From the NCBI GenBank assembly GCA_030147905.1, contig JASBUM010000397.1, positions 1 to 13,853 on the forward strand: a stretch of DNA of 13,853 bases, written 5' to 3'. The number at the start of each line of letters is the position of its first letter. The stretch's first letter is position 1. The notes beneath the pieces are model-generated. The model was given only the letters and a program-made list of their open reading frames with translations, had not been told where the DNA came from and did not search any database. This DNA is from Acidimangrovimonas sp. (GTDB taxonomy: Bacteria > Pseudomonadota > Alphaproteobacteria > Rhodobacterales > Rhodobacteraceae). Below are positions 1 to 6,125 of the stretch, piece by piece. Made by a program: the position numbers and the translations under genes.

Positions 1-620
1 CGGCGCTGCTGGCGCGGCTGGGCCTTGCGCGGCGGGGCCGCTTCCTGCTGCGTTCGGGCATGGTTCCGGGCGGCGGGGCGGGGGCCTCGACGGCCGCGCT
101 CGTGGCACTGGCACGGGCGGCCGGCGCATGGCAGCCGCCGGAGGCGATCCTGCGTGCCTGCGTCGCGGTCGAGGGCGCCAGCGATCCGCTCGGCCTTGAC
201 CGGGCCGAGCGGCTTTTGTGGGCGTCGCGGCAGGCGCGGATCGTCGCGCGGATGCCGCCGCTGCCCGCCTTCGACGTCCTTGGCGGCTTTCGCGGCCCGC
301 CGCGAACCACCGATCCGCGCGACAACGATTTTCCCGACATCGCCGATCTGGTCGCAGCCTGGCCCGACGCATGCGCCGATCCCCCTGCGCTGGCCCGGCT
401 GGTCAGCGAATCTGCGCGCCGCACGCTGACCCGGCGCGGCCCGGCCGACGATCCGACCGCGGCGCTTGCCGCACGGCTGGGTGCGCTTGGCTGGGCGATC
501 GCCCATACCGGATCGGCGCGCGCGCTTCTATTCGCGCCGGGAACCTGCCCCGAAGCGGCGCCGGCGGACTTGCGCGCGGCCGGCTTTTGCCGGATCACCC
601 GATTCAGGATCGGGGGATGA
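1..620 (+). CDS. bluE: L-threonine kinase, GHMP family (5' partial)
   Basis: The frame is open from base 3 to the TGA at 618-620, so 205 C-terminal residues are visible and the start lies outside the window. Near the left edge is a glycine-rich segment, PGGGAGASTAAL, which fits the phosphate-binding motif 2 of GHMP kinases (PxxxGxGSSAA type). The C-terminal part reads AHTGSARALLF, resembling the late GHMP segment of PduX. Established knowledge: PduX and the Rhodobacterales enzyme BluE phosphorylate L-threonine with ATP (EC 2.7.1.177), giving the substrate of the CobC/CobD-type decarboxylase. Context supports this: cobD follows after one base and cobC comes next, so kinase, decarboxylase and ligase sit in a row. 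The GHMP assignment is solid. The choice of threonine as substrate rests on context and remembered similarity to BluE; another GHMP kinase is less likely. The N-terminal GHMP motif cannot be checked here. Confidence 0.75.
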   Translation, partial: ALLARLGLARRGRFLLRSGMVPGGGAGASTAALVALARAAGAWQPPEAILRACVAVEGASDPLGLDRAERLLWASRQARIVARMPPLPAFDVLGGFRGPPRTTDPRDNDFPDIADLVAAWPDACADPPALARLVSESARRTLTRRGPADDPTAALAARLGALGWAIAHTGSARALLFAPGTCPEAAPADLRAAGFCRITRFRIGG

Positions 621-621
621 G

Positions 622-1575
622 ATGAGCTTTGCCGCGATGATGCTGGTGGCGCTGGCGCTGGAGTCGGCCCTTGGCTGGCCACAGCGCCTGATGGCGGCGA
701 TCGGCCATCCGGTAACCTGGATCGGCGCGCTGATCGCCACGCTGGACCGGCGCTGGAACCATGCCGCCGACCGCGCGGTGACGCGGCGGCGCCTGGGGCT
801 TCTGGCCGCGCTGCTCGTGATCGCGGTCGCCGCGGGTGGCGGGGCGCTGGTGCAGGCGCTCTTGCCCACCGGCTGGCCCGGGGTGGTCCTGGGCGGCGTG
901 CTGGCCTGGCCGCTGGTGGCGGCGCGCTCGCTGCATGACCATGTCGCGGCGGTGGCGCGGCCACTCGACGGGGGCGATCTGGCAGGCGCGCGCCAAGCGG
1001 TGGCGCAGATCGTCGGCCGCGATCCGGTCCGGCTCGATGCCGCCGGCGTCGCCCGCGCCGCGATCGAGAGTCTGGCCGAGAACAGTGCCGACGGGGTCGT
1101 GGCGCCCCTGTTCTGGGGGCTGGTCTTCGGCCTGCCCGGCATTGCCGCCTACAAGGCGGTCAACACGCTCGATTCGATGATCGGACACCTAAGCCCGCGC
1201 CATCACGACTTCGGCCGCGCCGCCGCGCGGATCGACGATGCGGCCAACCTGATCCCGGCGCGATTGACCGGCGGGCTGATCGCGCTTGTGGCGCGCCGCC
1301 CGCGCCGGGTCTGGGCCGTCATGCGGCGCGACGCGCGGGCGCACCGCTCGCCCAATGCCGGCTGGCCCGAGGCGGCGATGGCCGGCGCACTCGGCCTGCG
1401 CCTGTCGGGTCCGCGCAGCTATGACGGGCGCATCAGCGACGAGCCCTGGCTCAACCCCGAAGGGCGAGATCCTGGCGCCATCGACATTGGCCGCGCGCTC
1501 GGACTATACCGCCGGATGGCGGCGCTGCTGGCGCTGCTTCTTCTCGGCGCCGGAATGCTGGCGACCAGGATATGA
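622..1575 (+). CDS. cobD: Adenosylcobinamide-phosphate synthase (CobD/CbiB)
   Basis: This 317-residue membrane protein joins adenosylcobyric acid to (R)-1-aminopropan-2-ol O-phosphate (EC 6.3.1.10), preparing the corrin for the nucleotide loop. Family marks are GHPVTWIG near residue 27, ESLAENSADGVVAPLFWG near 150, the signature NTLDSMIGH near 185 and RIDDAANLIPARLTG near 205. Hydrophobic stretches lie at the N-terminus, near residues 57-100 and at the C-terminus, as expected for an inner-membrane protein. The length matches the usual 310-320 residues. The ATG at 622 starts one base after the bluE stop and has a G-rich stretch (GGGGGATGAG) just before it. An in-frame ATG at 466 lies inside bluE and would add a non-homologous leader, so it was rejected. 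In Salmonella this protein is CbiB and 'CobD' means the decarboxylase; the Pseudomonas denitrificans names are used here. Confidence 0.95.
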   Translation: MSFAAMMLVALALESALGWPQRLMAAIGHPVTWIGALIATLDRRWNHAADRAVTRRRLGLLAALLVIAVAAGGGALVQALLPTGWPGVVLGGVLAWPLVAARSLHDHVAAVARPLDGGDLAGARQAVAQIVGRDPVRLDAAGVARAAIESLAENSADGVVAPLFWGLVFGLPGIAAYKAVNTLDSMIGHLSPRHHDFGRAAARIDDAANLIPARLTGGLIALVARRPRRVWAVMRRDARAHRSPNAGWPEAAMAGALGLRLSGPRSYDGRISDEPWLNPEGRDPGAIDIGRALGLYRRMAALLALLLLGAGMLATRI

Positions 1576-1579
1576 GGCG

Positions 1580-2560
1580 ATGATGCGCGAACATGGCGGC
1601 GATATCGACGCAGCGATCGCCCGTTTCGGCGGTGCGCCGACGGAATGGATCGACCTTTCCACCGGCATCAACCGCGTGCCCTATCCGGTGCGGGAACTGA
1701 CGGCATCAAGCTGGCGCGACCTGCCGACCGAAGCCGCCCGGCAGGCGCTGATCGGCGCGGCGCGCACGGCTTACGACACCCAAGCCGCGGTGCTGCCGCT
1801 CGCGGGCGCCCAGGCCGCGATCCAGCTCATGCCCCGGCTTGACCCGGCGCCGGGCCGCGCCCGGGTCCTTGCCGCCAGCTACAACGAACATGCCGCGGCC
1901 TTGCGGGCGGCCGGCTGGACGGTGCAGGAGGTTACCCGGGCCGAGGATCTCGGCGGCGCCGATCTCGCGGTTCTGGTCAACCCCAACAATCCCGACGGCA
2001 CGCGGCTGGAGCCCGGGGCGGTGCAGGCGCTGGCCCGCCGGGTCGGGCGCCTGGTGGTCGACGAAAGTTTCGCCGATCCGACGCCCGCGATTTCGGTCGC
2101 GCCCGATCTGCTCCGGCCGGACATGGCCAATGTGCTGGTGTTGCGTTCCTTCGGCAAATTCTACGGCCTCGCCGGGCTGCGGCTCGGCTTTGCCCTGGGC
2201 GCCGAAGAGACCATCGCCGCATTGAGCGAAATGGCCGGGCCCTGGCCGGTATCGGGGGCGGCGCTGGCCATCGGCGCCGGCGCGCTGGCCGATCGCGCCT
2301 GGGCCGAGGCCACCGCCGCGCGGCTGGGTGCCGAGGCGGACCGGCTCGACCGGCTCGCTGCCGCCGCCGGATGGCGGCCGCGGGGCGGGACCGCGCTGTT
2401 TCGTCTTTACGACACGCCCGATGCGGCGGCTGCACGGACGCGGCTCGCGCGGGCGCGGATCTGGACACGCGCCTTCGGTTATTCCACAACCTGGCTGCGG
2501 CTGGGCCTGCCGGGCACCGGGACCGAATGGGACCGGCTCGCAACCGCCTTGGAGGGTTGA
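1580..2560 (+). CDS. cobC: L-threonine-O-3-phosphate decarboxylase, PLP-dependent (CobC)
   Basis: This 326-residue fold-type I aminotransferase-like enzyme decarboxylates L-threonine O-3-phosphate to (R)-1-aminopropan-2-ol O-phosphate (EC 4.1.1.81), the linker used by CobD. The N-terminus has the STGINxxPYP segment typical of this family and of HisC-like enzymes (residues about 23-32). NPNNPDG lies at residues 134-140, and SFGKFYGLAGLRLG carries the likely PLP-binding lysine, Lys193. A C-terminal WLRLGLPG segment is also typical. The start is ATG 1580, four bases after the cobD stop; ATG 1583 directly follows and is equally possible. A GAGG stretch overlapping the cobD stop could serve as the ribosome site for either. 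BluE upstream would supply the substrate, which makes a two-protein version of kinase plus decarboxylase. Salmonella calls the orthologue CobD. HisC is excluded mainly by context and the family N-terminus. Confidence 0.93.
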   Translation: MMREHGGDIDAAIARFGGAPTEWIDLSTGINRVPYPVRELTASSWRDLPTEAARQALIGAARTAYDTQAAVLPLAGAQAAIQLMPRLDPAPGRARVLAASYNEHAAALRAAGWTVQEVTRAEDLGGADLAVLVNPNNPDGTRLEPGAVQALARRVGRLVVDESFADPTPAISVAPDLLRPDMANVLVLRSFGKFYGLAGLRLGFALGAEETIAALSEMAGPWPVSGAALAIGAGALADRAWAEATAARLGAEADRLDRLAAAAGWRPRGGTALFRLYDTPDAAAARTRLARARIWTRAFGYSTTWLRLGLPGTGTEWDRLATALEG

Positions 2561-2563
2561 GCG

Positions 2564-3187
2564 ATGGAATTCACCGATAGCGAAAACGAGACGCTGACGC
2601 GGATCCTGCGCTGGCGCCGCGACGTGCGCCATTTCCGCCGCGACCCGGTGCCGGAGGCCGCGATCGAACGGCTGCGTCGGGCGATGGAATGCGCCCCTTC
2701 CGTCGGCAATGCCAGGCCGTGGCGCGTATTGCGGGTCGAGACGCCGGCGCTGCGCGAGGCGGTGCGGGCCGAATTCGAACGCTGCAACACACGGGCCGCG
2801 GCCGAATATGACGATGCCCGCCGCGCGGATTATCTGGAACTGAAGCTCGCCGGGCTCGATGCCGCGCCGGTGCAGCTGGCCATCTTCACCCTTACCGATC
2901 CGGCCGAGGGCCACCGGCTGGGCCGGCGCACCCTGCCCGAGACGCTGCGCCAATCCACCGCCATGGCCATCCATACGATCTGGCTTGCGGCGCGGGCCGA
3001 AAACCTCGGCCTCGGCATGGTCTCGATCGTCGAGCCGCGCGCGATGGAGCGGATCTTCGACGTGCCCCAGGGTTGGGAATTCGCCGCCTATCTCTGCCTC
3101 GGCTGGCCCGAATTCACCGACGACACCCCGCTGCTCGACCGCACCGGCTGGCAGAAGAACACCGCCACCGCCTGGGAAACCCGCTAG
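2564..3187 (+). CDS. bluB: 5,6-dimethylbenzimidazole synthase (BluB)
   Basis: This 207-residue flavin-destructase of the nitroreductase fold uses O2 to fragment reduced FMN and form 5,6-dimethylbenzimidazole, the lower ligand of cobalamin (EC 1.13.11.79). The N-terminal segment RRDVRHF (residues 18-24) contains Asp20, which matches the aspartate important in Sinorhizobium BluB. APSVGNARPW (residues 44-53) is the FMN-binding signature that separates BluB from ordinary nitroreductases. LGLGMVSIVEP (148-158) contains Ser154, matching the second residue reported to matter. The protein ends with a typical DRTGWQ...W tail. The ATG at 2564 is preceded by GGAGG (2551-2555) at good spacing, and the gene starts three bases after the cobC stop, so it is the last gene of the bluE-cobD-cobC-bluB operon. 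Its presence shows that this organism makes true cobalamin and needs oxygen for the lower ligand. Confidence 0.95.
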   Translation: MEFTDSENETLTRILRWRRDVRHFRRDPVPEAAIERLRRAMECAPSVGNARPWRVLRVETPALREAVRAEFERCNTRAAAEYDDARRADYLELKLAGLDAAPVQLAIFTLTDPAEGHRLGRRTLPETLRQSTAMAIHTIWLAARAENLGLGMVSIVEPRAMERIFDVPQGWEFAAYLCLGWPEFTDDTPLLDRTGWQKNTATAWETR

Positions 3188-3220
3188 GGCGCGGGACGGC
3201 GGACGACCGCCATCGCGCCC
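3187..3220. terminator. Candidate bidirectional terminator hairpin between bluB and cobQ
   Basis: The 42 bases between the convergent bluB and cobQ stops contain an interrupted inverted repeat. GGGCGCG (3187-3193) pairs with CGCGCCC (3214-3220), and inside it GGCGG (3198-3202) pairs with CCGCC (3207-3211) around an ACGA loop. The internal loop is GGAC on one side and AT on the other. The stem is strong in both directions. Neither side is followed by a T run, so intrinsic termination is uncertain; the hairpin may instead block exonucleases or act with Rho. Confidence 0.5.
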
Positions 3221-3229
3221 GCAAACCCT

Positions 3230-4708
3230 CTAGCGCGCCAGCGCCAGCAGGCCGTCAAGATCGAGATGGGCCTCGATATGCGCAGCCAGCGCATCGAGCG
3301 CGGTCTCGACCCCCGCGCCATAATCCACCCCGCCCGCCGGCGCCGCATCGCCGCCCGCCAGCGACGCAAGAAAGGCGCGGCGAAAGGCGTCGCCGGCGAA
3401 GATCCCGTGCAAGTAGGTGCCGGTCACCCGCCCGTCGGACGAGATCGCGCCTTCGGGCTGGCCGTCGAGGCGCGCGAAAGGCCGGGCGCAATCGGGCCCC
3501 TCGGTGCGGCCGATATGGATCTCGTAGCCTTCGAGGGCGCTTCCGCTGGCCAGATGCTCGGCCGCGACCCGCGTCAGCCGCTTGTCGGGCACCATTACCG
3601 TCGCCACATCCAGAAGCCCCAGCCCCGGCGTCTCGCCCGGCGCACCCTCGATCCCGGCGGGGTCGGCGACCGCGCGGCCGAGCATCTGATAGCCGCCGCA
3701 CAGGCCCAGGATATGCCCGCCGCGGCGGCGATGCGCGGCCAGGTCGATATCCCAGCCCTGGGCGCGCAGGAATTCGAGGTCACCGCGCGTCGACTTGCTG
3801 CCCGGCACGATCACCAGATCGGCGTCGCCCGGCAGCACCTCGCCCGGACGCAGCATCGAAAGATCGACCCCGGGTTCGGCCGCAAGCGGATCGAGATCGT
3901 CGAAATTGGCGATCCGCGACAGGCCGAGGCAGACGACCCTGATCCGCCGCCCGGTCTCGCCCCCGCCCTGCACCGGCCGGACGCGATGGAGATCGAGCGC
4001 ATCCTCGGCCGGCAAGGCACCGGCACGGTCGAAATAGGGCAGCACGCCGAAACCGGGCCAGCCGCTGCGCCGGGCGATCTCGGCATAGCCTTCGTCGAAC
4101 AGCGCCGGGTCGCCGCGGAACTTGTTGATGACGAAGCCGCGGATCTGGGCCGCGTCCGCCGGATCGAGCACCGCGCGCGTGCCGACGATCTGGGCGATGA
4201 CGCCGCCGCGGTCGATATCGCCGAGCAACACCACCGGCACATCGGCGGCGCGGGCGAAGCCCATGTTGGCGATGTCGCCGGCACGCAGATTGATCTCGGC
4301 CGGGCTGCCGGCACCCTCGACCAGAACCAGATCGAAGCGGCCTTCGAGGGTGCGAAAACTCTCGATCACGGCGTCCAGAAGCTTGGGCTTCATCGCGGCG
4401 TAATCGCGCGCCTTGACGGTGGCCAGCCGCCGCCCGCGCACCACCACCTGAGCGCCGGTATCGGTCTCGGGCTTGAGCAGCACGGGGTTCATGTCGACCA
4501 GGGGCTCGAGCCCCGCGGCCAGCGCCTGCAGCGCCTGGGCCCGGCCGATCTCGCCGCCGTCGGCGGTGACGGCGGCGTTGTTCGACATGTTCTGCGGCTT
4601 GAAGGGCGCGACGCGCAGCCCGCGACGGCGCGCGGCACGGCACAGCCCCGCGACCAGAAGCGACTTGCCGACATTCGATCCAGCCCCCTGGATCATCAGC
4701 GCCGGCAT
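3230..4708 (-). CDS. cobQ: Cobyric acid synthase (CobQ)
   Basis: This 492-residue glutamine-dependent amidotransferase amidates four side chains (b, d, e, g) of adenosylcobyrinic acid a,c-diamide (EC 6.3.5.10). The N-terminal dethiobiotin-synthetase-like domain shows the modified P-loop GAGSNVGKS (8-16) and then KPQNMSNN, a CobQ hallmark. The C-terminal class I glutaminase-like domain has [10 protein letters not shown] with the nucleophile Cys337 and GTYLHGIF with His434. The length is close to the family norm. Its ATG (complement of 4706-4708) overlaps the cobO stop by one base in a TGATG arrangement, so translation is probably coupled to cobO. The reading frame is opposed by a 544-codon open frame on the other strand that shows no family features. 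CobB, the a,c-diamide synthase, is a related alternative, but the KPQNMSNN motif argues for CobQ. Confidence 0.97.
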   Translation of the reverse strand: MPALMIQGAGSNVGKSLLVAGLCRAARRRGLRVAPFKPQNMSNNAAVTADGGEIGRAQALQALAAGLEPLVDMNPVLLKPETDTGAQVVVRGRRLATVKARDYAAMKPKLLDAVIESFRTLEGRFDLVLVEGAGSPAEINLRAGDIANMGFARAADVPVVLLGDIDRGGVIAQIVGTRAVLDPADAAQIRGFVINKFRGDPALFDEGYAEIARRSGWPGFGVLPYFDRAGALPAEDALDLHRVRPVQGGGETGRRIRVVCLGLSRIANFDDLDPLAAEPGVDLSMLRPGEVLPGDADLVIVPGSKSTRGDLEFLRAQGWDIDLAAHRRRGGHILGLCGGYQMLGRAVADPAGIEGAPGETPGLGLLDVATVMVPDKRLTRVAAEHLASGSALEGYEIHIGRTEGPDCARPFARLDGQPEGAISSDGRVTGTYLHGIFAGDAFRRAFLASLAGGDAAPAGGVDYGAGVETALDALAAHIEAHLDLDGLLALAR

Positions 4709-5364
4709 CAGAATTCGACCCCCGCCTGCGCCTTGATGCCAGAACGGAACGGATGTTTGACCAGGGTCATCTCGGTGACCAGATCGGCCACCTCGATCAA
4801 TTCCGGCGCGGCATTGCGTCCGGTCAGGACGACATGGGTGAGCGGCGGCTTTTCGGCATCCAGAAAGCCCAGCACCTCGGTCAGGTCGAGATATTCGTAG
4901 CGCAGCGCGATATTGATCTCATCGAGCAGGACGAGCCGGATCGCGGGATCGCGGATCAATTCCTTGGCCTTGTCCCAGCCGGCGCGGGCTGCCGCGATAT
5001 CGCGGGCGCGGTCCTGGGTTTCCCAGGTGAAGCCCTCGCCCATGGCGTGAAACTGGCACAGATCGCCGAAGTGACCGGTCAGCAAACGCCGCTCTCCGGT
5101 GTCCCAGGCGCCCTTGATGAATTGCACCACCGCGCAGGGCATGCCATGGGCGATACAGCGCAATATCATGCCGAACCCCGACGAGGACTTGCCCTTGCCC
5201 GGCCCGGTATGAACGATGATCAGACCCTTCTCGCCCGATTTTCCGGCCATGATCTTGTCGCGTGCGGCTTTCTTCTTGGCCATTTTCGCGGCATGGCGGG
5301 CATCGGGATCGGGCTTCGCGCTTTCTTGCGATCCGGCATGCTCGGGGTCGGTTTTGTCGGTCAT
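4708..5364 (-). CDS. cobO: Cob(I)alamin / corrinoid adenosyltransferase (CobO/BtuR type)
   Basis: This 218-residue cytoplasmic enzyme transfers the adenosyl group of ATP to the reduced cobalt of corrin substrates (EC 2.5.1.17). The P-loop [14 protein letters not shown] (52-65) is the CobA/CobO/BtuR signature. [11 protein letters not shown] and [22 protein letters not shown] further down are also typical, and the C-terminus [13 protein letters not shown] is the usual ending. The ATG at 5364 gives [10 protein letters not shown], like other alphaproteobacterial CobO starts. An upstream in-frame ATG at 5397 would add 11 residues; both starts are preceded by the same GGCAGG, so the choice rests on family resemblance and on GAGG nine bases upstream of 5364. 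Between the start and the P-loop is a Lys/Ala-rich leader with an extra [15 protein letters not shown] segment. It overlaps cobQ by one base. The plus-strand riboswitch upstream does not lie in this gene's transcript. Confidence 0.95.
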   Translation of the reverse strand: MTDKTDPEHAGSQESAKPDPDARHAAKMAKKKAARDKIMAGKSGEKGLIIVHTGPGKGKSSSGFGMILRCIAHGMPCAVVQFIKGAWDTGERRLLTGHFGDLCQFHAMGEGFTWETQDRARDIAAARAGWDKAKELIRDPAIRLVLLDEINIALRYEYLDLTEVLGFLDAEKPPLTHVVLTGRNAAPELIEVADLVTEMTLVKHPFRSGIKAQAGVEF

Positions 5365-5380
5365 CCTGCCGGTCCTCTTC

Positions 5381-5409
5381 TTGACATTGGGGGGCATCCT
5401 GCCTCAGGT
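5381..5409 (+). promoter_or_regulatory. Candidate sigma-70 promoter for the riboswitch operon
   Basis: A perfect -35 hexamer TTGACA lies at 5381-5386. With a 17-base spacer the -10 position is TCAGGT (5404-5409), a poor match. Transcription would begin close to 5416, exactly where the riboswitch P1 stem starts, and this position is the main support. Weak -10 elements are common in G+C-rich alphaproteobacteria, but a single good hexamer can arise by chance. Confidence 0.35.
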
Positions 5410-5415
5410 GGGGCA

Positions 5416-5640
5416 GCGCTGGTGCCTGTCATACGACAGGCGAAAAGGGAATGCGACAGGGGAGGGATCCCCGAAGCGCAGCCGCCCCCGCGACCGTGAC
5501 CGGACAGGTCGCCCGAACCCACTGGCCCCAGGAAAGGCGGGCTGGGAAGGGGGGCGGCCGCCGGGCCCAAGGGCCCTGAATCCGCAAGCCGGGAGACCTG
5601 CCAGCGCCGACGAGAATGAAACCGGCGGACGGGGTGTTTC
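5416..5640 (+). ncRNA. Cobalamin riboswitch (aptamer plus P13 hairpin)
   Basis: The plus strand reads as a complete cobalamin riboswitch. P1 is GCGCTGG (5416-5422) with CCAGCGC (5601-5607). P2 is GCCTGTC (5424-5430) with GACAGGC (5435-5441). The core AAAAGGGAA is at 5443-5451, the L5-like stretch CCCGCGACCGTGA at 5487-5499, CCCACTGG at 5518-5525, GGGAAGG at 5544-5550, and the B12 box AGCCGGGAGACCTGCC at 5587-5602. Just after P1, GAAAC (5618-5622) pairs with GTTTC (5636-5640) around a 13-base G-rich loop, which fits P13; the loop bases ACGG (5629-5632) could kiss CCGT (5494-5497) in L5. Such switches normally turn expression off when adenosyl- or other cobalamin binds. It lies in front of the seven-gene operon starting at 5724 and so gives feedback control over cobW, cobN and the ring-methylating genes. 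Confidence 0.95.
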
Positions 5641-5711
5641 GCGGCAGGTGGCTGGACGGCGCGATCGCCCGTCCTTCCCCGGCACATCCCTCGCCGACAG
5701 GAAGAAGGACG
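5627..5711 (+). promoter_or_regulatory. Riboswitch expression platform with mutually exclusive pairings
   Basis: One segment, 5668-5677 (CCCGTCCTTC), can pair in three ways. GGACGGG (5627-5633), in the P13 loop, matches CCCGTCC (5668-5674) over 7 bp. GGACGG (5654-5659) matches CCGTCC (5669-5674), with GC (5661-5662) and GC (5667-5668) extending it past a bulged C5660 to a GATC loop. CGTCCTTC (5670-5677) matches GAAGGACG (5704-5711), which contains the Shine-Dalgarno candidate GAAGGA (5704-5709). A likely scheme is that bound B12 ties up the P13 loop, leaving 5670-5677 free to mask the ribosome site, while without B12 the loop pairs with 5668-5674 and exposes it. The local hairpin could instead be a terminator, but only TT then CCCC follows it. 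Confidence 0.6.
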
Positions 5712-5723
5712 CCGGGCGACGCG

Positions 5724-6125
5724 ATGGATGTCACGCTACATGTCTGCATCACCTGCAAGGCCGGGCTGCCGCTGGCCGAGGGCGAGATCTGTCCGGGCGC
5801 GCGTCTCCATGCCGCGCTGACCGAACGCGGTGCGCCCGCCGGCGTGCGGATCGTACCGGTCGAATGCCTTTCGGCCTGTTCGCAGGGCGCGACCGTGGCC
5901 CTGTCGGCGCCGGGACGCTGGAGCTATGTCTACGGCCGGATGACGCCCGGGAACGCGGCCGAGATCCTGACCGGCGCCGCCGCCTATGCCCGCGCGCCCG
6001 ATGGGCTGGTGCCCTGGCGCGAACGCCCGGTGATCTTCCGCAAGCAATCGCTTGCCCGCATCCCGCCGCTTCCCGCACCCGTTTCGCCGCTTCCCGCAGC
6101 CAACCCGATGGAGCCCGCCAAATGA
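5724..6125 (+). CDS. DUF1636-type small Cys-rich protein, probable [2Fe-2S]/metal-binding
   Basis: This 133-residue soluble protein is the first gene under the riboswitch. It has Cys8 and Cys11 (CITC), Cys23, and Cys48 and Cys52 (CLSAC). The two outer pairs, with a beta-alpha-beta pattern between them, resemble the thioredoxin-like [2Fe-2S] ferredoxins and the DUF1636 'predicted metal-binding' family, which I recall next to cobW and cobN in alphaproteobacteria. Its biochemical role is not established to my knowledge. Neighbours suggest handling of cobalt, or electron supply to a step such as cobalt(II) reduction or the CobG reaction; this is inference. The tail after about residue 103 is Pro/Ala-rich and probably disordered. 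ATG 5724 was chosen because homology-like sequence starts there. The best ribosome site, GAAGGA at 5704-5709, is 14 bases upstream, which is long. An in-frame ATG at 5616 lies in the riboswitch P13 hairpin and was rejected. The stop overlaps the cobW start (ATGA). Confidence 0.8.
   Translation: MDVTLHVCITCKAGLPLAEGEICPGARLHAALTERGAPAGVRIVPVECLSACSQGATVALSAPGRWSYVYGRMTPGNAAEILTGAAAYARAPDGLVPWRERPVIFRKQSLARIPPLPAPVSPLPAANPMEPAK

Noticed and set aside
3266..4900. 544-codon open frame on the plus strand opposite cobQ and the end of cobO
   Set aside because: It is the antisense shadow of high-G+C coding sequence. It has no recognisable motif, and the opposite strand carries clear CobQ signatures.
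5654..5680. Hairpin followed by TTCCCC as an intrinsic terminator
   Set aside because: The stem is good but there is no proper T run, so it is kept as one alternative within the expression platform and not called a terminator.
5616..5723. ATG 5616 as an alternative start for the DUF1636-type protein
   Set aside because: It lies in the P13 stem of the riboswitch, lacks a ribosome site, and adds 36 residues without family character.
5361..5758. Minus-strand open frames through the riboswitch region, possible small genes upstream of cobO
   Set aside because: Several overlapping frames are open only because of base composition. The plus-strand RNA structure explains the sequence constraint.
5216..6121. 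Long in-frame plus-strand extension upstream of cobW
   Set aside because: It runs antisense to cobO, through the riboswitch and out of frame through the DUF1636-type gene; CobW homology begins at 6122.
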